Shown here piece by piece: positions 1 to 8,497 of a DNA stretch of 60,807 bases. A program made the position numbers and the translations under genes. Source of the stretch: an uncultured Eubacteriaceae bacterium. Its GTDB lineage: Bacteria; Bacillota; Clostridia; Peptostreptococcales; Anaerovoracaceae. The stretch lies in NCBI GenBank assembly GCA_903789635.1, contig CAIFEY010000014.1, positions 1 to 60,807 of the forward strand. Direction: 5' to 3'. Under the pieces are notes generated by a model that worked only from the letters and a program-made list of their open reading frames with translations, was not told where the DNA came from and did no database searches. Each line of letters begins with the position of its first letter. The first letter of the stretch is position 1.

Positions 1-53
1 CCCCTAAAGTAGATTTCGATCTTTTTGCTGTCTACTTTAGGGTGATCATATCA
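1..53. repeat. Left copy of 53-bp inverted terminal repeat with internal hairpin
   Basis: The first 53 bases are the exact reverse complement of the last 53 bases of the window. Inside, bases 2-13 and 31-42 form a perfect 12-bp stem (CCCTAAAGTAGA with its complement) around a 17-base loop. No other copy was noticed inside the window. The housekeeping genes between the repeats argue for two inverted copies of a dispersed chromosomal repeat at which assembly stopped, rather than a linear replicon, but the sequence alone cannot decide. Confidence 0.9.
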
Positions 54-61
54 TTGAAATT

Positions 62-171
62 TGGGAAAAACCACCGTTAGACCTCCATTTTCCCACTCGC
101 CTCCAGAAATGTGGGAAAATGGTCACTGAACAGGCTGATTTCCTAACGGCGACGCGCCATACCCCCGTTGA
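62..171. repeat. Left-end fragments of the dispersed modular repeat family
   Basis: Bases 62-122 match 60423-60482 in the same orientation over about 60 bp, including the shared core CCTCCATTTTCCCAC. A reversed, more diverged version lies at 51321-51358. Bases 155-171 are an exact 17-bp reverse complement of 50936-50952. The left end therefore carries pieces of the same family seen complete elsewhere. No gene is recognisable here. Confidence 0.7.
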
Positions 172-955
172 ATGATCAAGTGAACAGGCAGGAGCGACCC
201 TCTGAGAGATCGGCATCCCGTATACTATAGATTGTATCAATGGAAAATCCCTGCAAGGGGAATTTTGGCCGATTGTTTTTCAGCAGGACGTAAACTAATG
301 AACTTTTGTGTAACGGCTTTTCCGAATTTCTGCAATGTGAATTATTCTGCTCCTTGGTGGAACTTCTTCACTGTCAGAAAGAGGGAGAAGTAGTCTGACA
401 AATTAAAATGGACCTGATACTGGATGAAAATGGTCAGCGGGCGTCTTGGTGTGGTCCGGATATCCCCTGGATGTGTCCGCGGCGATGAACATGTGCTCAA
501 ATTAAACGTATATTTGTATAATACGTCGAAAATCAAGACTCTATTGATTTGCCGCGGACGATATTTTGCCTGAAAAGGGTGTGGGAGGCAGATGAATTTC
601 CGAGAGTACAATAAATTAAAATAACGATAAATTTATAATGCAAAGTGGCTCTTAGAACCTGTTATGTAGTGACGTCGGTTTTTCGCTATTATGGAATTCC
701 GTAAATCGCGTTCCACCAAAAAGAATAATTTGCGGTCATACAGAAAAGAATACAATTTAAAAGGTTAATTAATTGCTCAGGTATGAACTTCTCCTGAAAT
801 GGACGTGCAGCGATAGCATTCTTGCTGTTTGGTTTTGCCAATATGTGGTGCATGGAGTATACAATGATGTCCAGTCTTCCATTTCCTTCAATATAGGTAC
901 CTGCGCTCCAATCTCCGCCCGTCCATTCCGGAGGCGAAGACAGCCTAAACCTGAA
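172..955. other. AT-rich stretch without recognisable gene
   Basis: About 780 bp, clearly more AT-rich than the rest of the window. The open frames are short, lack convincing ribosome binding sites, and give peptides I cannot assign to any family. It could be decayed mobile or prophage DNA or a transferred fragment, but no transposase motif is visible. Confidence 0.5.
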
Positions 956-958
956 AAT

Positions 959-1014
959 CAACAATCCGAAAACAACAATCCGAAAACAACAATCTGAAAA
1001 CAACAATCAAAAAC
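959..1014. repeat. Four tandem copies of a 14-bp unit
   Basis: The unit CAACAATCCGAAAA is repeated four times in a row (959, 973, 987, 1001). The third copy has one change and the fourth is degenerate. The array ends directly at the terminator hairpin that begins at 1016. Confidence 0.85.
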
Positions 1015-1015
1015 C

Positions 1016-1067
1016 AAAAAGCCACCGCCGCGAAGGACATTTCCTCCTTCGCGCGCAGTGGCTTTTT
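1016..1067 (-). terminator. Terminator of the GGGtGRT operon
   Basis: AAAAAGCCAC pairs with GTGGCTTTTT, and an inner CGAAGGA pairs with TCCTTCG. On the minus strand the hairpin ends in a run of T and lies just downstream of the stop codon at 1110. The A and T runs on both sides mean it could work in both directions. Confidence 0.8.
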
Positions 1068-1109
1068 CGCTGTTTTCGCTATCGCTATTAAGGTCTGCTT
1101 AATTTAGAT

Positions 1110-2111
1110 TTACTTATTCATCGCCTCTTCCACCGCAACGGCGCATGCGACGGTGCAGCCGACCATCGGGTTGTTGCCCATGCCGATGTAGCCCATCATC
1201 TCGACGTGTGCCGGGACGGAGGAGGAGCCTGCGAACTGCGCATCGGAGTGCATGCGGCCCATCGTGTCGGTCATGCCGTAGGATGCCGGGCCCGCGCCCA
1301 TGTTGTCCGGGTGCAGCGTGCGGCCGGTGCCGCCGCCGGATGCGACGGAGAAGTACTTCTTGCCCTGCTCGATGCACTCCTTCTTATACGTTCCCGCAAC
1401 CGGATGCTGGAACCTGGTCGGGTTCGTGGAGTTTCCGGTGATGGAGACGTCGACGTGCTCGTGGTGCATGATCGCGACACCCTCGCGGACGTCGTCGGCG
1501 CCGTAGCAGCGGACCTGCGCGCGGTCGCCCTTGGAGTACGGGATCTCCTGAACGATGGCGAGTTCGCCCGTCTTGTAGTTGAACTTGGTCTGGACGTACG
1601 TGAAGCCGTTGATTCTGGAAATGATCTGCGCGGCGTCCTTGCCGAGTCCGTTCAGGATGACGTGGAGAGGCTCCTTGCGGGCCTTGTTCGCGTTGTTGAC
1701 GATGCCGATCGCGCCCTCAGCCGCGGCAAAGCTCTCGTGGCCTGCGAGGAAGGCGAAACATTTGGTCTCGTCTCTGAGGAGCATCGCGCCCAGGTTTCCG
1801 TGGCCGATGCCGACCTTTCTGTCGTCCGCGACGCTGCCCGGGATGCAGAAGCTCTGCAGTCCGATGCCGATTGCCTCGGCTGCGTCAGCGGCCGTCTTTA
1901 CGCCCTTCTTGATCGCGATCGCGCTTCCCGCGACGTAAGCCCAGCCCGCGTCCTCAAAGCAGATCGGCTGAACCTCCTTGGCCGTCTGATACGGGTCGAC
2001 GCCCGCGTCCTTGCAGATTTTCTCAGCATCCTCCAGGGAGGCGATGCCGTATTCCTTCAGTACGCCGTTGATTTTGTCGATGCGGCGCTCATAGCTTTCG
2101 AATAATGCCAT
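1110..2111 (-). CDS. GGGtGRT family protein
   Basis: A 333-residue protein carrying the signature GGGTGRT near residue 260, which names a conserved bacterial family of unknown biochemical role. The protein is soluble, with no signal peptide or membrane segment. The C-terminal third is rich in glycine and methionine, including GMTDTMGRMH, AHVEMMGYIGMG and a final cysteine-containing segment. It lies 3 bp downstream of a NifU/IscU-like scaffold gene in the same orientation, so both are probably translated from one mRNA ending at the hairpin at 1016-1067. The pairing suggests a role linked to iron-sulfur or sulfur chemistry, but that is inference. The start is the ATG at 2111, preceded by AAAGGAG. 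Family assignment is confident; function is unknown. Confidence 0.85.
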   Translation of the reverse strand: MALFESYERRIDKINGVLKEYGIASLEDAEKICKDAGVDPYQTAKEVQPICFEDAGWAYVAGSAIAIKKGVKTAADAAEAIGIGLQSFCIPGSVADDRKVGIGHGNLGAMLLRDETKCFAFLAGHESFAAAEGAIGIVNNANKARKEPLHVILNGLGKDAAQIISRINGFTYVQTKFNYKTGELAIVQEIPYSKGDRAQVRCYGADDVREGVAIMHHEHVDVSITGNSTNPTRFQHPVAGTYKKECIEQGKKYFSVASGGGTGRTLHPDNMGAGPASYGMTDTMGRMHSDAQFAGSSSVPAHVEMMGYIGMGNNPMVGCTVACAVAVEEAMNK

Positions 2112-2114
2112 GTG

Positions 2115-2807
2115 TTACTCCTTTCTCGGGTCGATAACCTTCGCCGCTTCGTCGAATCTTCCGTATGTACCCTTAGCCTTCTCCAATGCCTCGTTTGCGT
2201 CCATGCCGTCCTTGATGAAGTCCATCATCTTTCCAAGGTTGATGAACTCATAGCCGATGATCAGGTCGTTCTCGTCGACGGCAAGGCGGTTGACGTAGCC
2301 CTCCGTCATTTCCAGGTAGCGGGAACCCTTTGCCTTGGTGCCGTACATCGTACCGACCTGGCTGCGCAGATTCTTACCTAAGTCCTCAAGACCCGCACCG
2401 ACCGGAAGTCCGCCCTCGGAGAACGCGGTCTGGGATCTTCCGTAGACGATCTGCAGGAAGAGCTGGCGCATCGCGACGTTGATCGCGTCACATACGAGGT
2501 CCGTGTTCAGCGCCTCGAGCAGAGTCTTTCCAGGCAGGATCTCCGAAGCCATAGCCGCGGAATGAGTCATGCCGCTGCAGCCGATCGTCTCGACCAGCGC
2601 CTCCTCGATAATGCCGTCCTTTACATTCAGCGTCAGTTTGCATCCGCCCTGCTGCGGCGCGCACCAGCCGACACCGTGCGTCAGTCCGCTGATGTCCTTG
2701 ATCTCCTTGACCTGAACCCATTCTCCCTCTTCCGGGATCGGAGCAGGTCCGTGATATGCGCCCTTCGCGATCGGACACATATTTTCTACTTCCGTTGAAT
2801 AAATCAT
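2115..2807 (-). CDS. NifU/IscU-like iron-sulfur scaffold protein, partner of GGGtGRT protein
   Basis: A 230-residue protein with a NifU_N/IscU-like core. The motif VETIGCSGMTHSAAMASEIL resembles the cysteine loop of IscU (GCG..ASSS), and further cysteines occur in WCAPQQGGCKL and TDLVCDAIN. It is longer than a typical IscU (about 130 residues), with an extended C-terminal half of unknown role. Such scaffolds assemble Fe-S clusters and pass them to apoproteins; whether this one does so with its GGGtGRT neighbour is inferred from context. The ATG at 2807 follows AAAGGATGTG. A TTGAAG-17-TAAAAT promoter sits about 40 bp upstream. A second ATG at 2778 lacks a good ribosome binding site. Confidence 0.8.
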   Translation of the reverse strand: MIYSTEVENMCPIAKGAYHGPAPIPEEGEWVQVKEIKDISGLTHGVGWCAPQQGGCKLTLNVKDGIIEEALVETIGCSGMTHSAAMASEILPGKTLLEALNTDLVCDAINVAMRQLFLQIVYGRSQTAFSEGGLPVGAGLEDLGKNLRSQVGTMYGTKAKGSRYLEMTEGYVNRLAVDENDLIIGYEFINLGKMMDFIKDGMDANEALEKAKGTYGRFDEAAKVIDPRKE

Positions 2808-2850
2808 CTATTCACATCCTTTGCTGCTTGGTTTTAACATATCTATGAAC

Positions 2851-2879
2851 ATTTTAACGCGCAGCGGCCTCATCTTCAA
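2851..2879 (-). promoter_or_regulatory. Promoter of the NifU-like/GGGtGRT operon
   Basis: Read on the minus strand, TTGAAG (2879-2874) and TAAAAT (2856-2851) are separated by 17 bases. The expected transcription start is near 2844, leaving a leader of roughly 37 nt before the ATG at 2807. Confidence 0.55.
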
Positions 2880-3209
2880 GGATAAGCGGCTTTCCCCCGC
2901 CGTTTTCCGGAAATCCTGGGGAGAATCTGCGGCGATTGCGGTATAATATTCACAGGACAAAAAAACCACCCGCCCCTGCACACGCCCCGGACCTGATGGC
3001 CACCCGAACGCCCATTTCCGAAACGCCGGTCCTATTATTCGTATCGGCGAAATCGTTCGGATTTTCCGGAGCTGAACGGTCAAGTCTCAACGCCGTCGTG
3101 CCAGTACCGTGGGTTTACGTAACGTCCACATGTACATAACCGAAATCCCGTTATAAAATCCAGCTATAATAGAAATATATGCATACACTAGAAATTAAAG
3201 GAGTCAATC
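2880..3209. other. Divergent intergenic region
   Basis: Between the minus-strand scaffold gene and the plus-strand carbonic anhydrase. It contains a TATAAT at 3165-3170 suitable as a -10 for the rightward gene, without a clear -35, and another TATAAT near 2943. No RNA gene or repeat is evident. Confidence 0.4.
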
Positions 3210-3749
3210 ATGAAAAACAATAATGAAAATAAAGCAACTGTCGAATCCACCGCCACCGTCGCCGAATCGGCCGTCCTCGCGGACACGGCGTACATCGCGG
3301 ACGGGGCGCGCCTGGTCGGTCCGAACATCAGAATCGGTGAGCAGTCCAGCGTCTGGCCGAACGCGGTCCTGCGCTCGACCAGCTCCTCCATCGACATCGG
3401 CGACCGGAGCAACGTCCAGGACAACTGCGTCTTCCACGCCGAGGAGGGCAAGCCGATCCGCGTCGGGGACGGCGTGACCATCGGCCACAGCGCGATCATC
3501 CACGCCTGCACGATCGGCGACAACACACTGGTCGGCATGGGCGCGGTCGTGATGACCGGCTGCAAGGTAGGAAACAACTGCCTGATCGGCGCCGGCGCGC
3601 TCGTGACACAGGGAACCGAGATCCCGGACGGCATGATGGCGTTCGGAAGCCCGGCCAAGATCCGCCGCCCGCTGACCGAGGCCGAGATCCAGGACAACCG
3701 TGACGCGTCCCAGGAATATGTGGACGAAGCCACGGAATACCGCAGATAA
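3210..3749 (+). CDS. Gamma-class carbonic anhydrase family protein
   Basis: A 179-residue left-handed beta-helix protein built from hexapeptide repeats. The family has metal-binding histidines at the trimer interface; candidates are the H of VFHAEEG and the two in TIGHSAIIHACTIG. The products are either zinc or iron carbonic anhydrases interconverting CO2 and bicarbonate, or YrdA/PaaY-like homologues with weak or no activity, so the reaction is inferred. Length is typical. The ATG at 3210 follows AAAGGAG. The gene's last codons form the first copy of a 69-bp tandem repeat that continues downstream. Confidence 0.85.
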   Translation: MKNNNENKATVESTATVAESAVLADTAYIADGARLVGPNIRIGEQSSVWPNAVLRSTSSSIDIGDRSNVQDNCVFHAEEGKPIRVGDGVTIGHSAIIHACTIGDNTLVGMGAVVMTGCKVGNNCLIGAGALVTQGTEIPDGMMAFGSPAKIRRPLTEAEIQDNRDASQEYVDEATEYRR

Positions 3750-3890
3750 AGTAAAATCCGCAGGCAAGGGGAAACTTTGTCCGGGGAGGGCCGGCCGGCA
3801 GGCGAATACCGCAGGCAGGGAGAAACCCGCGGATGAGGGAAACTTTGCCTGGAAACGGCCTGGGAAACAGGGGAATGCCGCAGATCATGG
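3735..3890. repeat. 69-bp tandem repeat at and beyond the carbonic anhydrase stop
   Basis: GAATACCGCAG occurs at 3735 and 3804 and GAATGCCGCAG at 3873, a period of exactly 69. Each of the first two units also contains a CCGC(A/G)G block followed by GGGRAACTTTG. The third unit is partial. The period is a multiple of three, so one forward frame reads as 23-residue repeats. That frame has no ribosome binding site and is not the carbonic anhydrase frame. Confidence 0.75.
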
Positions 3891-3959
3891 TGACAAAACA
3901 TAAGGTTTGCGGTAAAATATCATGGATAATGTATAACATGAACCAAGGAGTATTCATCA

Positions 3960-5048
3960 ATGGGAGAGAAAATCATTCTTACGGGCGATCGTCCGACCGG
4001 AAAGCTGCACATCGGTCACTATGTCGGATCGCTCCGCAATCGTGTCGAGCTCCAGAATTCCGGAGAATACGATAAAATTTACATCATGATCGCGGATTCG
4101 CAGGCGCTGACGGACAATTTCGACAATCCGTCCAAGATCCACGACAACCTCCTTCAGGTTGCCCTGGACGACCTCGCAGCAGGCCTGGATCCGGAGAAGA
4201 TGACGCTGTTCATCCAGTCTGAGGTATCCGAGCTGACGGAGATGACCTTTTATTTCATGAACTTAGTCACCCTGTCCCGTCTCGAGAGAAACCCGACGGT
4301 CAAGAGCGAGATCCAGCTCAGGGGATTCAACAACAGCATCCCGGTCGGCTTCCTGAACTACCCGGTCAGCCAGACGTCCGACATCGTCGCGTTCAAGGCG
4401 ACCACCGTTCCGGTCGGAGAGGACCAGGAGCCGATGCTGGAGCAGGCGAGGGAGATCGTCCGCCGCTTTAACATGATCTACGGAGAGACACTGGTCGAGC
4501 CTGAGATCATGCTGTCCAGCAATAAGGCGAGCATGCGCCTGCCGGGCACGGACGGAAAGAATAAGATGAGCAAGTCCATCGGAAACTGCATCTACCTGGC
4601 CGACGATCCGGACACGATCCGTGAGAAGGTCATGTCCATGTACACCGACCCGGACCACCTGCGCGTGGAGGACCCGGGAAAGATTGAGGGAAACACCGTA
4701 TTTACCTATCTTGACGCGTTCTGCAAGCCGGAGTACTTCCAGGCATTCCTGCCGGAGTACGAGGACCTGGACGCCCTGAAGGCGCACTACAAGCGCGGCG
4801 GACTGGGTGACGTCAAGGTCAAGCGTTTCCTGAACGAGGTGATGCAGGAGACCCTGCGTCCGATCAGAGAGAGAAGAGAAGATTTATCGCATAACCTGGA
4901 CTACGTGTTCCAGGTGCTGAAGGACGGCACGGTAGCCGCCCGCGAGGTTGCCGCACAGACCATGGATGAGATGAAGACGGCCATGAAGATCAATTACTTC
5001 AAGGACGCATCCTTCCTGGACGACTTCCGTGAGAAGAACAACCTGTAG
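3960..5048 (+). CDS. trpS: Tryptophan--tRNA ligase
   Basis: A 362-residue class I aminoacyl-tRNA synthetase that charges tRNA-Trp. The Rossmann catalytic domain starts with GDRPTGKLHIGHYVGSL (HIGH signature as HIGH near residue 17). The KMSKS loop is present unchanged in KNKMSKSIGN near residue 200. Size is typical of the bacterial enzyme plus a short C-terminal extension. The ATG at 3960 is preceded by AAGGAG. No T-box leader fits in the short space between the upstream repeat and the start. It is followed by purC after about 150 bp. Confidence 0.95.
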   Translation: MGEKIILTGDRPTGKLHIGHYVGSLRNRVELQNSGEYDKIYIMIADSQALTDNFDNPSKIHDNLLQVALDDLAAGLDPEKMTLFIQSEVSELTEMTFYFMNLVTLSRLERNPTVKSEIQLRGFNNSIPVGFLNYPVSQTSDIVAFKATTVPVGEDQEPMLEQAREIVRRFNMIYGETLVEPEIMLSSNKASMRLPGTDGKNKMSKSIGNCIYLADDPDTIREKVMSMYTDPDHLRVEDPGKIEGNTVFTYLDAFCKPEYFQAFLPEYEDLDALKAHYKRGGLGDVKVKRFLNEVMQETLRPIRERREDLSHNLDYVFQVLKDGTVAAREVAAQTMDEMKTAMKINYFKDASFLDDFREKNNL

Positions 5049-5201
5049 CTGACGGGGGGACGTCAGGCAGGGCCGCAGCAGGGGCTGCGGCGGTCACGGA
5101 AAACCAACATCGATCACACGCCGCGGGAGTCTTCTTAAATTCTCCTGCGGCTGATGATACAGCCTATTACATCAGTGGATTAGAGCAGGAGGCAGAATAG
5201 C
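5049..5201 (+). other. trpS-purC spacer with two hairpins
   Basis: CCGCAGC and GCTGCGG flank AGGG near 5080. A second inverted repeat, CCGCGGGAG with CTCCTGCGG, spans about 5123-5153. Neither is followed by a T run, so they are not clear terminators. They could belong to the purC leader. No purine riboswitch signature was recognised. Confidence 0.4.
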
Positions 5202-6074
5202 ATGAAGGAGTTTACACCGGTAAAGGCAGGAAAAGTCAGAGAGATCTACGACAACGGCGACAGCCTGATTATGGTTGCCACAGACCGCATTTCCGCATTT
5301 GACCATATTTTAAAGAACAAGATCGTCGGAAAGGGCAAGATCCTGACCCAGATGTCCAAGTTCTGGTTTGATTACACCAAGGACATCGTACCGAACGACC
5401 TGATTTCCATCGACGTCAAGGACATGCCGGAATTCTTCCAGACGGAGGAGTTCGAGGGCAGGAGCACGATGTGCCAGAAGCTGGAGATGCTGCCGATCGA
5501 GTGTATCGTCAGGGGCTACATCACCGGATCCGGATGGGCGAGCTACCAGGAGACCGGCAAGGTCTGCGGAATCGAGCTCCCGGAGGGACTGCAGGAATCC
5601 CAGCAGCTGCCTGAGCCGATCTTCACGCCGAGCACCAAGGCTGAGCTGGGCGACCACGACGAGAACATCTCCTACGAGCAGTGCATCGAGGTCCTGGAGA
5701 AGGAGTACCCGGGCAAGGGCGAGCAGTACGCCAAGGCGATCCGCGACAACACGATCGCGCTGTATAAGAAGTGCGCGGAGTACGCGAGAGAGCACGGCAT
5801 CATCATCGCGGACACCAAGTTCGAGTTCGGACTGGACAAGGACGGCAATGTCGTCATCGGCGACGAGATGCTGACCCCGGACAGCTCGCGTTTCTGGCCG
5901 CTCGAGGGCTACGAGGCAGGCAAGTCCCAGCCGTCCTACGACAAGCAGTTCGTCAGAGACTGGCTGAAGGCCAACCCGGACAGCGACTACAACCTCCCGC
6001 AGGACGTCATCGACAAGACCATCGCCAAGTACGAGGAGGCGTTCGAGAAGCTGACCGGCCACAAGGTTCAGTAG
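5202..6074 (+). CDS. purC: Phosphoribosylaminoimidazole-succinocarboxamide synthase
   Basis: A 290-residue SAICAR synthetase that joins CAIR and aspartate with ATP in step 8 of IMP synthesis, in the cytoplasm. The N-terminal KAGKVREIYD and ATDRISAFD motifs, the central VRGYITGSGWASYQ motif and IADTKFEFGLD near residue 205 are family hallmarks. Length fits the long (about 290) bacterial subtype. The ATG at 5202 follows AGGAGGCAGAATAGC. No other purine gene is adjacent; a strong terminator at 6157-6204 ends the unit. Confidence 0.95.
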   Translation: MKEFTPVKAGKVREIYDNGDSLIMVATDRISAFDHILKNKIVGKGKILTQMSKFWFDYTKDIVPNDLISIDVKDMPEFFQTEEFEGRSTMCQKLEMLPIECIVRGYITGSGWASYQETGKVCGIELPEGLQESQQLPEPIFTPSTKAELGDHDENISYEQCIEVLEKEYPGKGEQYAKAIRDNTIALYKKCAEYAREHGIIIADTKFEFGLDKDGNVVIGDEMLTPDSSRFWPLEGYEAGKSQPSYDKQFVRDWLKANPDSDYNLPQDVIDKTIAKYEEAFEKLTGHKVQ

Positions 6075-6156
6075 CTTCCCGGGATCCGTCCGTATTGTCC
6101 GTATTGATGGATCCGTTCGATTCGGCCGTTTCGGCTGATTAGACAAAGTACACAGG

Positions 6157-6204
6157 GACCGACAGGATGACCGCAGCTGCGGCGTTCTGCCGGTTCTTTT
6201 TTTA
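6157..6204 (+). terminator. Rho-independent terminator after purC
   Basis: ACCGACAG...CTGCCGGT encloses an inner CCGCAGCTGCGG hairpin, followed by a seven-T run. Confidence 0.85.
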
Positions 6205-6229
6205 TTTTGCCTAAAACCTACCGTTAAAC

Positions 6230-6240
6230 TTGTTATAATC
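6230..6240 (+). promoter_or_regulatory. Extended -10 promoter upstream of the Rrf2 regulator
   Basis: TTGTTATAAT contains TATAAT with a TG extension and no good -35. It lies about 175 bp before the regulator start, leaving a long AT-rich leader where an autoregulatory site could lie. Confidence 0.4.
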
Positions 6241-6410
6241 CCAGCAGTATGGTATATTTAAGGTAATAATAAGATAATATTGAGGCATCTATATACTTAA
6301 CATATTTTACTTCATTATTTTCGGCGGACCTCGCTTCTGCGGGGGCGCGGAAACCAAGGGATTGTAACGAGAAGAGAATAAAATCGATTCGATAGGAAGG
6401 CGGTCATCAA

Positions 6411-6848
6411 ATGGCAATGAAGATTTCAACCAAGGGACGCTATGCACTGCGCGTCCTGATCGATCTGGCAGAGCAGGATTCCGGGGAATACACGCCGCTT
6501 CGCGAGATTGCGGCGCGCCAGGGGATCAGTGAGAAATATCTGGAGAGCATCATCGTCGTATTTTCCAAGGCGGGGATCGTCTCCGGCCACAGGGGGAAGG
6601 GCGGCGGATACCGCCTGGCCAAGGATCCGGACAGCATCACCGTGGGCGACGTCCTGCGCGAGGTCGAGGGAGACCTTGCTCCGGTCGCCTGTTTAGAGGG
6701 CGGCGGACAGCCGTGCGAGCGCGCGGCAGACTGCAAGACCCTGCCGATGTGGGAGAAGTTTTACAACATGACGAACGAGTACTTCGACGGCATCACGGTC
6801 GGCGACCTCGCGAACCGCGGGGACGAGGGCGACTTCTACGTGATCTAG
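6411..6848 (+). CDS. Rrf2 family transcriptional regulator (IscR/CymR type)
   Basis: A 145-residue winged-helix repressor. The N-terminal helix-turn-helix spans about residues 1-75, with the family sequence MKISTKGRYALRVLIDLA and the wing GHRGKGGGYRLA. Three cysteines in CLEGGGQPCERAADC at residues 92-106 match the spacing used by IscR-like members to bind a 2Fe-2S cluster; CymR-type relatives instead sense cysteine status through CysK. The next gene is cysK, whose promoter overlaps an inverted repeat, so control of cysteine or Fe-S synthesis is a reasonable inference. The first ATG at 6411 is used; an in-frame ATG at 6417 is an alternative. Confidence 0.88.
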   Translation: MAMKISTKGRYALRVLIDLAEQDSGEYTPLREIAARQGISEKYLESIIVVFSKAGIVSGHRGKGGGYRLAKDPDSITVGDVLREVEGDLAPVACLEGGGQPCERAADCKTLPMWEKFYNMTNEYFDGITVGDLANRGDEGDFYVI

Positions 6849-6927
6849 TCAGGAGCTGCCAGGTAAGGCCGGCCCGCGCGGAGAGCCCGGACGGCAGGAT
6901 GCTGCAAAATTTAAAATGTGAAATTCC

Positions 6928-6969
6928 GAGAGGGGCTGCAACAAAGGCGGCCTCTCTTTTATTGTTTTT
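6928..6969 (+). terminator. Terminator after the Rrf2 gene
   Basis: GAGAGG...CCTCTC hairpin with an inner GGCTGC/GCGGCC pairing, followed by TTTTATTGTTTTT. Confidence 0.7.
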
Positions 6970-7189
6970 GCCTGCCGCTGCTTCCGTGGGTCATCAGGGT
7001 TCATCGGGACTCACCAGGTTCGTCGGGGTTCGGCGGGTTTGTCGGGAGTTGGCGGCGATCGCCTGTTTTCGGCCCGGGAAAGGCTGCACATCAGGGGCGG
7101 TTTGTGGGCTTGGGCGTGGATTTTGTCTGAGGGGCATGAACGGGGGCAGGAGAATTATGGAGGGGAAACAAAAAAAAGTTTAATAAAAA

Positions 7190-7231
7190 CCTATAAACAC
7201 TATTGACATACAGGATTTATAGGAATATAAT
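7190..7231 (+). promoter_or_regulatory. Consensus promoter of cysK overlapped by an inverted repeat
   Basis: TTGACA (7203-7208) and TATAAT (7226-7231) are separated by exactly 17 bases, a perfect sigma-A promoter. CCTATAAA (7190-7197) and its exact complement TTTATAGG (7216-7223) flank the -35 and enter the spacer, where a bound repressor would block RNA polymerase. The nearby Rrf2 regulator is the natural candidate, by inference. The 120-nt leader to cysK shows no riboswitch I recognise. Confidence 0.8.
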
Positions 7232-7351
7232 TCAATCAACATACAGGAAATGTGTGTTTTACATCGTTTCTAAGGTGTATCAATAATTCAGATTAATAAA
7301 TTAGAGATTAATTTTTAGGGTATTTACAATCATTGTGGAGGATCAATCATT

Positions 7352-8284
7352 ATGGCTAAGATTTACACATCAGCGGATCAGCTCATCGGACACACACCTT
7401 TACTGGAGCTCACACACCTCGAGAAGGCACATGGCCTGAAGGCCAAGATTGTCGCTAAGCTGGAGTACTTCAACCCGTCCGGATCGGTTAAGGACAGAAT
7501 CGCCAAGGCGATGCTCGACGACGCTGAGGAGAAGGGCCTGCTGAAGGCTGACACAGAGATCATCGAGCCGACATCCGGAAACACAGGAATCGGACTCGCA
7601 GCAGTTGCGGCAGCAAGAGGCTACAGCCTGACCATCGTAATGCCGGAGACGATGAGCATCGAGAGAAGAAAGCTGATGAAGGCTTATGGTGCCAAGCTTG
7701 TCCTGACAGACGGCGCTCAGGGAATGAAGGGCGCGATCGCTAAGGCGGACGAGCTGCACGAGCAGAATCCGAACAGCTTCATCCCGGGACAGTTCGTAAA
7801 CCCGGCAAACCCGAAGGCGCACAAGGAGACAACAGGTCCGGAGATCTGGGAGGATACGGACGGGAATGTCGACTTCTTCGTCGCTGGAGTTGGTACAGGC
7901 GGAACACTGACTGGAGTCGGCGAGTTCCTGAAGTCCAAGAATCCGGACGTCAAGATCGTAGCCGTAGAGCCTGCTTCTTCCCCGGTACTGTCCGAGGGAC
8001 ACGGCGGACCGCATAAGATTCAGGGAATCGGCGCAGGATTCGTTCCTGACACACTGGACACCAAGATCTACGATGAGGTCATCCCTGTAGAGAACGATGA
8101 CGCGTTCGAGGTCGGCCGCGAGATCGGCCACAGAGACGGCGCTCTGGTCGGAATTTCCGCCGGTGCTGCTGTCTGGGCAGGCATCGAGCTGGCTAAGAGA
8201 CCGGAGAACGAGGGCAAGACAATCGTCGTACTGCTGCCGGATACCGGAGACAGATACCTGTCCACACCGCTCTTCGAAGAGTAA
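7352..8284 (+). CDS. cysK: Cysteine synthase A (O-acetylserine sulfhydrylase)
   Basis: A 310-residue PLP enzyme that makes cysteine from O-acetylserine and sulfide. The PLP lysine is in [11 protein letters not shown] near residue 45, the substrate loop is [11 protein letters not shown], and the phosphate-binding loop is [10 protein letters not shown] near residue 180. Length is typical. The ATG at 7352 follows TGGAGGATCAATCATT. It is monocistronic, between its own consensus promoter and a terminator at 8460. Codon use is less GC-rich at third positions than most neighbours, consistent with high expression. With the desulfurase and mnmA further on it forms a sulfur-supply neighbourhood. Confidence 0.95.
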   Translation: MAKIYTSADQLIGHTPLLELTHLEKAHGLKAKIVAKLEYFNPSGSVKDRIAKAMLDDAEEKGLLKADTEIIEPTSGNTGIGLAAVAAARGYSLTIVMPETMSIERRKLMKAYGAKLVLTDGAQGMKGAIAKADELHEQNPNSFIPGQFVNPANPKAHKETTGPEIWEDTDGNVDFFVAGVGTGGTLTGVGEFLKSKNPDVKIVAVEPASSPVLSEGHGGPHKIQGIGAGFVPDTLDTKIYDEVIPVENDDAFEVGREIGHRDGALVGISAGAAVWAGIELAKRPENEGKTIVVLLPDTGDRYLSTPLFEE

Positions 8285-8459
8285 TTAAGCGAGTAGTTCA
8301 TCGAGAAGTTCATCGCACAACAGGGGTATTATTGTACGGGCTTCTGCCCCGCGGCGCGCGCGGCAGTGCACATTCTCCATCTGGCCCGTGCATCTGTGTA
8401 TGAAATCTGCAAGTAAAAATTCTGTGTATAAACGTGTATAAATTGGCCTTAGGGCCGCG

Positions 8460-8497
8460 CCGCTCCGGGGATGTATGTTCCTCGGGGCGGTATTTTT
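8460..8497 (+). terminator. Terminator after cysK
   Basis: CCGCTCCGGGGA pairs with TCCTCGGGGCGG around a short loop and is followed by TATTTTTAT. It lies about 175 bp beyond the cysK stop codon; nothing else is recognisable in between. Confidence 0.7.

Noticed and set aside
3700-3903. Small protein with 23-residue repeats beside the carbonic anhydrase gene
   Set aside because: It starts inside another gene in a different frame, has no ribosome binding site, and is a by-product of the 69-bp DNA repeat.
3891-3959. T-box leader before trpS
   Set aside because: Too short, with no specifier stem or antiterminator T-box sequence.
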